Part shown: in pieces, positions 24,209 to 32,600 of the stretch
Position numbering within the stretch: position 1 is the stretch's first letter
How the letters are laid out: each line of letters opens with the position of its first letter
Assembly (NCBI GenBank): GCA_945887855.1
Contig: CAMCZP010000023.1
Location: 1 to 38,635, forward strand
DNA: 38,635 nucleotides
Source: Leptospira interrogans serovar Manilae
GTDB lineage: Bacteria; Spirochaetota; Leptospiria; Leptospirales; Leptospiraceae
Direction of reading: 5' to 3'
Translations under genes and position numbers: made by a program
The notes under the pieces: generated by a model
Told to the model about the DNA's origin: nothing
The model's input: the letters and a program-made list of their open reading frames with translations, nothing else
The model's database searches: none

Positions 24209-25879
24209 ATGAAAAACAAACTATTTTTTAAAAAATCCCTCTTCCTTGTCCAAGTTTTCACATTTTATTTTTTCTTCTCTCTCATTTCCTGCAAAAATTC
24301 CTCTAAAAATGATGATAATACAAAATTACTGTTATTATTATATCTGGTAAATTCAAATCAATCCAGCCAAACGAATTGTAATTTGGGAACACAGGTCAGA
24401 TCCGGATCTATTGATCCTTTGTATACAAGCCAATGGCATTTAGATAATATCACAAATACATCGGAAGATGTAAATGTTACTGGTTCATGGGCATTGGGTA
24501 TCACAGGTAAATGCGTGGTAGTTTCCGTTGTAGATGATGGCTTAGAAATTAGCCATGAAGATCTAAAAAACAATATTTCCAATACTATTCCAAGTTATAA
24601 TTATTACACAAAAACAAGCAATCCCACCCACTCTGTTAGTACAAATTCTCATGGCACTTCCGTAGCGGGTATCATTGCATCCACTGCTTATAATAATCTG
24701 GGAGGAAGGGGTATTTCGTACGACTCAATTTTGGTGGGAAGAAATATATTGGAAGGATCTTCTGATTCAGACATAGCCGATGCCCTCACACTTAGTAAGG
24801 CGGATATCTCCATATCAAATAATAGTTGGGGAGCTGCGGATTATTCAGGAAACTACAATGCTAACTTAGCCACATCCCTCTGGAAATCTGCCATTATAGA
24901 CGGTATCACGAATGGTAGGAATGCTAAGGGAATACTCTATTTCTGGGCTGCAGGAAATGGAGGAACTATCAATTCAGGAAGCATTGATGTTGACAACTCA
25001 AATTATGATGGTCAGGCAAACTATTATGGAGTGCTCGCTATATGTGGTGTAGGTGCAGATGGTAAAAGAGCATCATATTCTGAAAAAGGAGCAAATCTCT
25101 GGGTTTGTGGTCATACACAAGGCACCAATTCAGGTTATACTACTGCAATCACAACTACTGATGCTACAGGGAACAATGGATCTAATTCTACTAGTTCTAG
25201 CCTAGATCTATCCAATCGGAATTATACAAAATACTTCAATGGTACTTCGGCAGCATCTCCCGTGGCAGCAGGAGTAACGGCTCTTCTCCTGAGCAAATAC
25301 CCTGATTTGAATTGGAGAGATGTTCGCGAAATTCTAGCCAAGAGTGCAAGAAAGAATGACTCAACTGATTCCGATTGGACAACCAACCAAGCAGGATACA
25401 ATATCAATCATAAATATGGCTTTGGAACCGTAGATGCGGGCTTGATACTGTCTACAGCAGCTACTTGGACACCCATCACAGCCCCCCTTATCACCTGTAC
25501 TCTCTCTCTCGGGACAGGCACAGCCATTTCAGCAAGTGCTGCTTCTGCATGTAGCAATATGACTAAGATTGAATTTATAGAAATCAATCTTTCTTCCACT
25601 ACCCTAGCTGCAAACTCAGGAAAAATAACCGTTACATTGATTCGTAATTACAATTCAAACCCTACTACATCCAGTGTTCTAATAGAACCCCACACATGTG
25701 GCTTTATTTCAGGTAATACATTTTTTAGCTCAACATGTTCTAGTTTATCCAGTACCATACGATTGGGCAGTGCAAGACATTTGGGTGAGGATCCAAGGGT
25801 TACATGGGGAATCACAACCACAGGAACAGGTGCATTATCATCCACAGCAACTCTTACCTTCTATGGAAGAGCGTATTAA
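24209..25879 (+). CDS. Kexin-like subtilase lipoprotein A, without prodomain
   Basis: This 556-residue surface protease of family S8 carries a lipoprotein signal (FFSLISC, Cys28). A polar linker, a leucine run (KLLLLLYLV) and about 20 more residues follow. Then DPLYTSQWHLDNI (from residue 69) begins the catalytic domain exactly as in mature kexin. Catalytic Asp109 is in VVDDGLE, His148 in SHGTSVAG, oxyanion Asn250 in AAGNGG and Ser347 in NGTSAASPVAAG. SNNSWG and WRDVREIL are also kexin-like. Residues about 425-556 form a beta-rich P-domain-like end (IEFIEINL, SVLIEPHTC, RLGSARHLGED). The roughly 80-120-residue prodomain expected before the catalytic domain is missing; a matching free domain is encoded 24 bases downstream. 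Substrate specificity is unknown. Confidence 0.92.
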   Translation: MKNKLFFKKSLFLVQVFTFYFFFSLISCKNSSKNDDNTKLLLLLYLVNSNQSSQTNCNLGTQVRSGSIDPLYTSQWHLDNITNTSEDVNVTGSWALGITGKCVVVSVVDDGLEISHEDLKNNISNTIPSYNYYTKTSNPTHSVSTNSHGTSVAGIIASTAYNNLGGRGISYDSILVGRNILEGSSDSDIADALTLSKADISISNNSWGAADYSGNYNANLATSLWKSAIIDGITNGRNAKGILYFWAAGNGGTINSGSIDVDNSNYDGQANYYGVLAICGVGADGKRASYSEKGANLWVCGHTQGTNSGYTTAITTTDATGNNGSNSTSSSLDLSNRNYTKYFNGTSAASPVAAGVTALLLSKYPDLNWRDVREILAKSARKNDSTDSDWTTNQAGYNINHKYGFGTVDAGLILSTAATWTPITAPLITCTLSLGTGTAISASAASACSNMTKIEFIEINLSSTTLAANSGKITVTLIRNYNSNPTTSSVLIEPHTCGFISGNTFFSSTCSSLSSTIRLGSARHLGEDPRVTWGITTTGTGALSSTATLTFYGRAY

Positions 25880-25903
25880 TATTTTAATAAAGAGAGAAAA
25901 ACC

Positions 25904-26545
25904 ATGAAAATAACTAATATAAAAAAATATCATATTCAATTCCAATTGCTTTTTTTATTTTTTTTCTTATCCTCCTGCATGAAAGGTGAACTTATAGCTG
26001 AGGATAAAAAAGTGATTGATATAAAAGAGAGAGGAATGATACATACGTATTACGATGGTAAAGAAATGAAAAAAGTTACTCTTTTGCCAGAGTACATCGC
26101 TGAATTTTCTTCAGGAAAATCTAAATTTAGAGATATGGACAAATCTTCTCAAACTGTGGTGGAAGGAAATAGGGTTCGAATTTACAAAACTAATAACAGT
26201 CAAATTAGATCATCTCTATCCCGTGGTACAGTACCCTCCTCTCTTCAAACTTCGGGGGACTTTTCGCCCGTATTTTCGGCAAATGGAACAGACTCAAGTC
26301 TTATGACCCTACCTGGAACTATTGTAATAGAAATGGAACGTGATATGAGCCAATCAGAAATAGAAACTTGGGCAGCTTCCCAAAAAATAAAATTTCAAAA
26401 AAAACTTCCACTGACAAATGGATTTTTCTATGTATTTGAAACACAACCTGGATTTGGATGTTTAGACAAAGCCAATGAATTGAGAAACAAACCGGGAGTG
26501 ATTTCATCAAGTCCTGACTTTTACCAAAAAGGGTTTCCCAAATAA
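25904..26545 (+). CDS. Free-standing subtilase prodomain-like lipoprotein (putative protease chaperone/inhibitor)
   Basis: This 213-residue protein has a lipoprotein signal with lipobox LSSC (Cys25). Its first half (YYDGKEMKKVTLLPEYIAEF) and the SPVFSANG segment look like the N-terminal extension of secreted bacterial S8 proteases. Residues about 130-210 read as a fervidolysin-type prodomain: LPGTIVIEMERDMSQSEIE, AASQKIKFQKKLPL, FFYVFETQPGFGCLDKANEL and GVISSSPDFY. In one-piece proteases that last block is followed directly by DPLF..QWHL; here the protein ends seven residues later and the two flanking proteases begin their catalytic domains with that sequence. I infer that it folds or inhibits the proteases in trans. 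The prodomain assignment is by pattern and no structure was compared. Confidence 0.72.
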   Translation: MKITNIKKYHIQFQLLFLFFFLSSCMKGELIAEDKKVIDIKERGMIHTYYDGKEMKKVTLLPEYIAEFSSGKSKFRDMDKSSQTVVEGNRVRIYKTNNSQIRSSLSRGTVPSSLQTSGDFSPVFSANGTDSSLMTLPGTIVIEMERDMSQSEIETWAASQKIKFQKKLPLTNGFFYVFETQPGFGCLDKANELRNKPGVISSSPDFYQKGFPK

Positions 26546-26595
26546 TTAACGATTACAATTTACTACTAGTCATTGTGTTAGATTTATAATTGAAA

Positions 26596-28257
26596 ATGTC
26601 AGAACATAAGCGGGATAGCGCGACAAAAGTGATAGCCAAATCAATTCATATTTTTCTCCTTTTCACCCTACTTTTTACAGGATTTTGCACACAAAAAAAG
26701 GATAAAACTATTGATAATTTAGTTATGCTTATCCTGTTAGATGCCTATTTGAATCCTGCCTGTAAAAATAGTGTTACACTTACAGATGGAATCGATCCCC
26801 TTTTTAGCTCACAATGGCACTTAAACCAGGGCAACAACAATGATGCAGGTGTGGAAGTTCCCTGGGCAGCTGGTATCAGGGGATCAGGTACTACAGTGGC
26901 AGTTGTGGATGATGGAATGGAATCCAAACATGAGGATCTATGCGGAAATATCTCCAGTGTAAAAAGTTATAATTACTTTAAAAATTCAACCGATCCTGAT
27001 CATTTCTATATTGAAAGTGGACATGGAACTTCTGTTGCAGGTATTATTGCCGCACAGATGAACAATAACATTGGTCTTAGGGGGGCAGCCCCCTCTGCAA
27101 AATTAACAGCAAGGAATCTTTTGGAATTAACTACAATCAGTAGTTCTGCAATTGCAGATGCTATGGCTCTCGATATTAGTTCTATTCATATATCCAATAA
27201 TAGTTGGGGAGCACAGGATAGAACAGGTTTATATTCAGAAGAGTATGCTTCATCACTCTGGAAGTCTGCTATTCAAAATGGTATCACGGTAGGACGGGGG
27301 GGATTGGGAACTCTCTATACATGGGCTGGTGGAAATGGAGCGTATGGCGTAAATGGCAGTATTGTTGACAATTCCAATAATGATGGGCAGGCAAATTATC
27401 ATGGAGTATTGGCAATTTGTGGAATAGGAAAGGATGGAAGAAAAGCGTACTACTCTGAAGATGGGGCAAATCTTTGGGTTTGTGCCCATACAATGGGTAA
27501 TGATTTTTCTGGAATTAGTACTACAGATAGAATGGGAGATATGGGGGGAAATAACTTAACAAAATCTACTAATTTTTCTGATAGGTCTTATAGAAATGAT
27601 TTCAATGGAACATCATCTTCAGCTCCATTGGCTGCAGGTGTTATTGCCCTCCTACTTAGCAAATATCCCACCTTGAGCTGGAGGGATGTGAGAGAAATCA
27701 TAGCAGAGAGTGCAGTTAAAAATCATTCTACAGATTCAGGATGGACCACAAATGGTGCAAATTTAAATATCAACCACAAGTATGGATTTGGAGCAATCAA
27801 TGCTAATGCTGCAATTCTGAAAGCTGCTTCCTGGACACCGATTTCTTCCTCCAAAACGTATGATTCATATGAAAATAGTTCCATTACCAACACAAATACA
27901 TCTTTTACGACTACATCTTCCAATATAAATTATATTGAATTTATAGAAATTTACTTTACCACGAATGAACCAAATATGGGGATTATTACTGTCGCACTTA
28001 TCCATGAAAACAATACTGCAAATGCATCGGGTCTTACATCAACTTCCAGCATTCTTGTAGAACCCCATCTTTGCTATACTACCAGTGGTGCTACAAGATC
28101 TTGTGAAAATTACTCTTCATCAGCAACCACTCTGCGATATGGTTCTAGTCGTCATCTAGGAGAGTCAGTAAACACAGGATCATGGAAAGTTTTGGTGACA
28201 GGTGGAAGTGGAACCTACAGCACAAAACTTATTTTTAGGGGAAGGTCATCGAAATAA
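26596..28257 (+). CDS. Kexin-like subtilase lipoprotein B, without prodomain
   Basis: This paralogue of protease A has about 553 residues. I use the ATG at 26596; a TTG two codons upstream is in frame and neither has a clear ribosome binding site. A hydrophobic segment ends at FTGFC (Cys31), a weaker lipobox. A charged linker and a hydrophobic run (NLVMLILLDAYL) follow. The catalytic domain opens with DPLFSSQWHLNQG. The key residues are Asp105 (VVDDGME), His143 (GHGTSVAG), Asn247 (AGGNGAYG) and Ser340 (NGTSSSAPLAAG). The P-domain-like end shares IEFIEIYF, SSILVEPHLC and RYGSSRHLGES with protease A. It lies 50 bases after the prodomain gene in a different frame, so the split is not a simple frameshift. 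It too lacks a prodomain. Confidence 0.9.
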   Translation: MSEHKRDSATKVIAKSIHIFLLFTLLFTGFCTQKKDKTIDNLVMLILLDAYLNPACKNSVTLTDGIDPLFSSQWHLNQGNNNDAGVEVPWAAGIRGSGTTVAVVDDGMESKHEDLCGNISSVKSYNYFKNSTDPDHFYIESGHGTSVAGIIAAQMNNNIGLRGAAPSAKLTARNLLELTTISSSAIADAMALDISSIHISNNSWGAQDRTGLYSEEYASSLWKSAIQNGITVGRGGLGTLYTWAGGNGAYGVNGSIVDNSNNDGQANYHGVLAICGIGKDGRKAYYSEDGANLWVCAHTMGNDFSGISTTDRMGDMGGNNLTKSTNFSDRSYRNDFNGTSSSAPLAAGVIALLLSKYPTLSWRDVREIIAESAVKNHSTDSGWTTNGANLNINHKYGFGAINANAAILKAASWTPISSSKTYDSYENSSITNTNTSFTTTSSNINYIEFIEIYFTTNEPNMGIITVALIHENNTANASGLTSTSSILVEPHLCYTTSGATRSCENYSSSATTLRYGSSRHLGESVNTGSWKVLVTGGSGTYSTKLIFRGRSSK

Positions 28258-28258
28258 A

Positions 28259-29026
28259 TTGAATAAATCCACACTTATCATCATCCCCGTATTCAATGAG
28301 GGAAGTGTTATACAAAAAGTTGCTAAAAGAACCTTAGAACACAGTTCTTCATTTGCAAATATACTTTTTATAAATGATGGATCCACAGACATATCTAAGA
28401 CTGAATTGCTTGGTTTGGCATTAAAGTACCCTGAGATAAAGGTATTAAATAAGGAAATCAACCAAGGTTATGGAGCTAGTCTCATATCGGGAATTGAATT
28501 TGCAATACAGAATAAATATGATTATTGTATTACTATGGATTGTGATGACCAACACCAGCCCAGTGATCTTCCTCGATTTTTTGAATTTGACTCATCTATT
28601 GATTTAGTTAGCGGAAGTAGATACCTTCCCGGTTCTGGTGTACAGGGAATTGAACCCCCGGGAGATAGAGTAGAGATCAACAAAAGAATAACTGCACTGT
28701 TAAACAAACACTATGATTTACATATAACTGATGCATTTTGTGGGTTTAAAAGATATAAACTCTCTTCCTTTCAAAACCATGAATTTAAAGAAAATGGATA
28801 CGCCTCCCCCTTAGAACTTTGGAGTTATATTTACCATTTATCTAGATCTGTTAAAGAGATTGCTGTAGATCGAATTTATATTACGGATGATAGAAGCTTT
28901 GGAGAAGATCTGGACAAAAAACGCAAACGCTACCAATACTATTTAAAAGTCTGGAAAAGATCACACAACTACTATGCAGAAATGTCAAAAGTTTCGGATC
29001 TACCCTCTAAACCTAAATCCAATTGA
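28259..29026 (+). CDS. GT2-family glycosyltransferase (dolichyl-phosphate-mannose-synthase-like)
   Basis: This enzyme of about 255 residues belongs to family GT2. I place the start at TTG 28259, directly after the protease B stop, because it yields LNKSTLIIIPVFNEG, the usual N-terminus. The frame extends upstream into the protease gene. The donor site shows FINDGSTDIS and the DxD-type ITMDCDDQHQPSDL. GSRYLPGSG and DAFCGFKRYK follow, typical of polyprenyl-phosphate glycosyltransferases. No C-terminal membrane segment is visible. It probably moves a sugar onto a lipid carrier or glycolipid; the acceptor is unknown. It is part of a run of closely spaced plus-strand genes with the J-domain and ClpS genes. 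Confidence 0.85.
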   Translation: MNKSTLIIIPVFNEGSVIQKVAKRTLEHSSSFANILFINDGSTDISKTELLGLALKYPEIKVLNKEINQGYGASLISGIEFAIQNKYDYCITMDCDDQHQPSDLPRFFEFDSSIDLVSGSRYLPGSGVQGIEPPGDRVEINKRITALLNKHYDLHITDAFCGFKRYKLSSFQNHEFKENGYASPLELWSYIYHLSRSVKEIAVDRIYITDDRSFGEDLDKKRKRYQYYLKVWKRSHNYYAEMSKVSDLPSKPKSN

Positions 29027-29041
29027 ACTGGTAAAATAGTA

Positions 29042-30007
29042 ATGATTAAATTAATTTTAGGAAGTTTGGTCTATATACTTGGGGTGTATCTCTTCTTTAA
29101 TGTTTTAGGGTTTGTTGAAAGTTTTTTTTCTATGCTATTGAGTTTGTACGGTCTTCAAAAAATTGGGGAAGGATTAGATGATATGCGATCTGGAAGGCTG
29201 AGGGATTTCATACAGGCAAAAAACTCACCCACCCACAGGAAAAGAAAACAATCAGCAGAAACATCGAGAAGCAATTATTTCTATGTCATAAAGTTGAGAG
29301 AGCTATTTGATGGCAGGAGCGGTGTGGATATATTGGCTTCTGTTATGGCAAGCATCAGCATCCATATAGCTAAAGCTGATGGAAATATCTCAGACAAAGA
29401 GATTGAATCTATACGTTATTCTGTTGATCGAGTTTTTAATGGAAAAGCGGATCATACATTTATTTCTGAAGTAGTTCGTACTACTAAAGAACACCTCCAA
29501 TCCATTGGATTAGGAAATATTTTAACTTCCATACTAGAAATATTTCAAATTTATATGGAGCTTATTCAATATTTACCAGAAGATGAACGAAATGATTTTT
29601 TTATAAGTTTATTTACAATGCTTTATGAAGTTGCCATAGCAGATGATGGAAAACTCAATTACCCAGAAGAAAAAATTTTTCAAGCTCTCTATAGCAATTT
29701 CGGTATTCCTCTGGAGTACCAAGATTTAATCAAAAGAACTGCCCAATACAATTACAATGCTAGAAAAGTCAATAAAGACAAACCTGCAAGTGTTTCTCCT
29801 GAAAAAAAATTCAAAGATGCTTTGGAATTCTATGGTCTAAAAGATAGTTATACAAAAGAAGAACTTGAAAAAGCATGGAAGAAGATGGCTCTATTATATC
29901 ATCCAGATAAGTACCATAATTCTGATCCTGAAGTTTATAGAGTAATGAATGAAAAATTTGTCCAAGCCAAAGAAATTTATGAATTTCTATTAAATAAAAT
30001 AAAATAA
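29042..30007 (+). CDS. Membrane-anchored TerB / J-domain protein (DjlA-like)
   Basis: This 321-residue protein has an N-terminal hydrophobic segment (LILGSLVYILGVYLFFNVLGF) that should anchor it. A TerB-like helical domain follows at about residues 95-230 (ASISIHIAKADGNISDKEIE and EVAIADDGKLNYPEEKI). A C-terminal J-domain of about 65 residues closes it, with the essential His-Pro-Asp in LLYHPDKYH. This order is that of DjlA, a membrane co-chaperone that stimulates DnaK. The gene is followed 11 bases later by clpS, giving a small protein-quality-control pair. The DnaK partner is assumed, not seen. Confidence 0.88.
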   Translation: MIKLILGSLVYILGVYLFFNVLGFVESFFSMLLSLYGLQKIGEGLDDMRSGRLRDFIQAKNSPTHRKRKQSAETSRSNYFYVIKLRELFDGRSGVDILASVMASISIHIAKADGNISDKEIESIRYSVDRVFNGKADHTFISEVVRTTKEHLQSIGLGNILTSILEIFQIYMELIQYLPEDERNDFFISLFTMLYEVAIADDGKLNYPEEKIFQALYSNFGIPLEYQDLIKRTAQYNYNARKVNKDKPASVSPEKKFKDALEFYGLKDSYTKEELEKAWKKMALLYHPDKYHNSDPEVYRVMNEKFVQAKEIYEFLLNKIK

Positions 30008-30018
30008 GGAAATATCTT

Positions 30019-30294
30019 ATGTCCACACTTACAGAAGAGGAACAGAAGACTATCATAAGAAATGATAATATCTATTCTAATAAGGTAATACTATTTAATG
30101 ACAATGTTAACTCTTTTGATCATGTAGAAGATTGTCTCATAAATATCTGTAGACATGAAAAATCAAAAGCTAAGAAGATAGCATTAGAAGCACATAATAA
30201 AGGAAAAGCCGTTTGTTTTACAGGTAGTATGGAAGTATGCGAATCAATTAGCGAAAAGTTAGGCGCAGAAGGACTTACTGTTACCCTAGAATAA
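30019..30294 (+). CDS. clpS: ClpS-family adaptor of the Clp protease
   Basis: This 91-residue protein has the ClpS core. VILFNDNVNSFDHVEDCLI holds the Asn-Asp pair that contacts the N-terminus of N-degron substrates. IALEAHNKGKAVCFTGSMEV is the conserved second helix, and the strand LTVTLE ends the protein. ClpS hands proteins with destabilising N-terminal residues to ClpA-ClpP. The position that is usually Met in the Asn-Asp-x-x-Thr-x-Met loop differs here, so specificity may be shifted. AAGGAA precedes the ATG. The gene converges with the LtaS-like gene, with one base between the stops. No clpA lies in the window. Confidence 0.88.
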   Translation: MSTLTEEEQKTIIRNDNIYSNKVILFNDNVNSFDHVEDCLINICRHEKSKAKKIALEAHNKGKAVCFTGSMEVCESISEKLGAEGLTVTLE

Positions 30295-30295
30295 A

Positions 30296-32212
30296 TTATT
30301 TTGAAGGTGCAATTAAGTTTTTCTTCAAAAGTGTTTCTGATAAATTTAAAAAAGCCTTTGCTTTTGTATGAGACTCAACACAATCATAAGGATTTTTTTT
30401 ACATGGACCTTTGTTGATATAAGGCTCATTGATTGTAAAGTATAATCCATTGTGCTCTTCTACAGTATCCATAAATAAAATATTTTTCTCTGCCCATCCA
30501 AAGATGTTTCCAAACGCTATATAAGCATACCCTTCTTTTGTATCTGAAAAAATGTCTCTACCGAAACTAGAAAAATAGAATTCTCCCCCCACAATCCCTA
30601 ACAGAGTGGGGAGTATATCTATTTGTGATGAAACCCTTGGGTTAATTTCTGATTTTTTCCCATGATTTAAAATTAAAAAAGGAATGTTTCTATCTTCAAA
30701 ATAATTTAATGTTCTGTGTGATGTATGATCAGAAACAAAAATTATAACTGTATCTTTATATTTATCTGTTTTTTTAAATTCCTTAATAAATTCACCCAAA
30801 GACCAATCTGCGTAGTACATTGAATTTATAAAACGATTCTCTTCTGAGTCGGGCTTAAAAAGATTAAAAGATTCATCAGGCACCTGGAATGGATGATGTG
30901 TAGATAAAGTAAGACATACTCTAAGTTTTGGTTTGTCATCTTTTGGCTCTTGTCTAATATCTTCTACAATTTTCATGTATACATCATTATCATTATATCC
31001 CCAAACACCCTTTGTATACTTTCCTATTTTTTCAAAAGATCCTAGATCAAAAATAGTTTCAAATCCCCAATTTCGTATTACAGGAGTGATATTTTCAAAG
31101 GATAGTTCGCCTCCATAATAAAAATATGTTTCATATCCTTTATCTTTTAAGAGAGTTCCAAGTGGAGTAAAATGATTGAGAGCATATCTAGAGTGTATTA
31201 GAGTTTTACCAGATCTATCTGGAAACCCAGTTAAAATAGACACCAAACCATTGGAAGTACGACCTCCGTTTGCAAAGAATTTTGAAAAATAAATCCCTTC
31301 CTGAATTAATCGATTAAAATTAGGAGTAATCTCTTTTCCTTCATATTTTTGTAAGACATACTTAGTAGGCCAGCTCTCGAGAAGAACCAATAATATATTA
31401 GGTTTATTAGTATTTTCAGGAGATTCTGTTTTTCTATAAATAGGATATATTTCATTTTGAAATGTAGCACCTCTATAGTTTATTATTTCTTTGGTGAGTG
31501 CTATAGCTTCAAGAGTATGCATCTCTTGTATTCTTGAAAACTTTTCTGTAGCTATCTCTTGAATGGTTGTAAAAACTCCATTTAAAATAAATTGATTGAG
31601 AATAGGATTATCAGTTACAATAGCATTGCTGGGACTTATAAAACTTTTCTGTATACCACCTCTTATTCCTAAAATGCTCACCACCAGCCATAATAAAAAA
31701 ATAAAAATTTGTTCTTTAATCGATTCTGGTTTTTTATAAGGAATTTTACTAAATAATTTTATCAATCCAAAACCCAATAAAATACCTAAGGGAAATCCAA
31801 TTGACAATAGTAAGAAATGACTTTCAAAGGCAGATGCCAATAAAACAATAAAATCTTTTCCCATAAAAACAAATCCCTCATATCCGAGGTGTTTTTGGGC
31901 ATTTTCAAAATAAATAAAATCGCCCACTAAGTGAAAGATACCATAAACCAATAAAAAAATTGGAGCATAGATCCAAAAATTTCTATAAAATTTGAATTTG
32001 TTTAAAAAAGTAATAAAACTTAGTACAAGAAAAGGAGATAAAAATAAAAAAATAACAGACTGATCAAATCGAATTCCATGAAATAAAATCTGTAAATAAA
32101 TAATTTTACTATTGACTGAAACTGTCGAATGATAGTATAATAAATACGTACAGCGGAAGATCTGAAAAACTAGGTTATAGAAAAACAGGTGAACTAAGAA
32201 TATTTTAGTCAT
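30296..32212 (-). CDS. LtaS-like phosphoglycerol transferase (alkaline-phosphatase superfamily, membrane)
   Basis: This 638-residue protein has about five N-terminal transmembrane segments and, from residue about 260, an extracytoplasmic sulfatase-fold domain. PNILLVLLESWP gives the first metal-binding Glu, GGRTSNGLVSILTGFP the nucleophile Thr319, and FVSDHTSHRT the Asp-His metal ligands. This is the LtaS/OpgB architecture, which transfers phosphoglycerol or a related head group from a phospholipid to an envelope glycan or lipid. Gram-negative bacteria do not make lipoteichoic acid, so an osmoregulated-glucan or lipid-modifying role is more likely. It stands alone on the minus strand. Confidence 0.88.
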   Translation of the reverse strand: MTKIFLVHLFFYNLVFQIFRCTYLLYYHSTVSVNSKIIYLQILFHGIRFDQSVIFLFLSPFLVLSFITFLNKFKFYRNFWIYAPIFLLVYGIFHLVGDFIYFENAQKHLGYEGFVFMGKDFIVLLASAFESHFLLLSIGFPLGILLGFGLIKLFSKIPYKKPESIKEQIFIFLLWLVVSILGIRGGIQKSFISPSNAIVTDNPILNQFILNGVFTTIQEIATEKFSRIQEMHTLEAIALTKEIINYRGATFQNEIYPIYRKTESPENTNKPNILLVLLESWPTKYVLQKYEGKEITPNFNRLIQEGIYFSKFFANGGRTSNGLVSILTGFPDRSGKTLIHSRYALNHFTPLGTLLKDKGYETYFYYGGELSFENITPVIRNWGFETIFDLGSFEKIGKYTKGVWGYNDNDVYMKIVEDIRQEPKDDKPKLRVCLTLSTHHPFQVPDESFNLFKPDSEENRFINSMYYADWSLGEFIKEFKKTDKYKDTVIIFVSDHTSHRTLNYFEDRNIPFLILNHGKKSEINPRVSSQIDILPTLLGIVGGEFYFSSFGRDIFSDTKEGYAYIAFGNIFGWAEKNILFMDTVEEHNGLYFTINEPYINKGPCKKNPYDCVESHTKAKAFLNLSETLLKKNLIAPSK

Positions 32213-32258
32213 AGGTTTTTTCTAATTGAGTTGTAAATTCACTAAGGAGGTCATAGCC

Positions 32259-32423
32259 GTGAATGCATTGCTTGAATTGAATGATTACCAGGAAACTGTT
32301 CAAAAGAAAATTAGAGATATTCAGCCAGAAGAAAGAGTAAGTATGCAAAAAATTCTTGCTGAGCTTGTAAAAACTACAATTATCAATGTAGAAACCAAAG
32401 AGAAATCTTCTCAGAGTATCTAA
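32259..32423 (+). CDS. Small 54-residue helical protein of unknown function
   Basis: A strong AAGGAGG eight bases upstream points to the GTG at 32259 as the start. The frame itself opens a few codons earlier but without such a site. The product (NALLELNDYQETVQKKIRDI, then QPEERVSMQKILAELVKTTI) is rich in charged and Leu/Ile residues, so one or two amphipathic helices are likely. It has no signal peptide or metal-binding motif. I do not recognise the family. It diverges from the LtaS-like gene and lies 177 bases before the sigma-54 activator. Confidence 0.6.
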   Translation: MNALLELNDYQETVQKKIRDIQPEERVSMQKILAELVKTTIINVETKEKSSQSI

Positions 32424-32563
32424 ACAAAGAAAAATTAAAAACATATTCACAATTGAAAAAACTACCTTCATCTATTACAAGAAAAACCTAATTTTTGTTT
32501 AATTTCTTTTTACTTTTGATTAAGCTTTTACAATAAGAATTCATCCCTCACCCTGAATAATCC

Positions 32564-32593
32564 TTGACTACAAGTAAAGCATTTTGCTATATG
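32564..32593 (+). promoter_or_regulatory. Candidate sigma-70-type promoter giving a leaderless mRNA
   Basis: TTGACT (32564-32569, five of six to the -35 consensus) is followed after 18 bases by TATATG (32588-32593, four of six to the -10). A start seven bases beyond would fall on the ATG at 32601. That gene has no ribosome binding site, which fits a leaderless transcript. The weak -10 keeps this tentative. Confidence 0.4.
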
Positions 32594-32600
32594 GTTAAGC

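Noticed and set aside
28202..28258. GTG start of the GT2 gene inside protease B
   Set aside because: The 19 extra residues overlap the protease frame and precede the normal GT2 N-terminus; TTG 28259 fits better.
30299..30330. TTTTGAAG/CTTCAAAA arms just after clpS as a terminator
   Set aside because: The loop is 16 bases, the stem has little G+C and it lies in the coding end of the LtaS-like gene.
32205..32471. 88-codon hydrophobic frame on the minus strand
   Set aside because: It overlaps the small protein at 32259 that has a strong ribosome binding site, and its hydrophobicity follows from reverse reading of A-rich codons.
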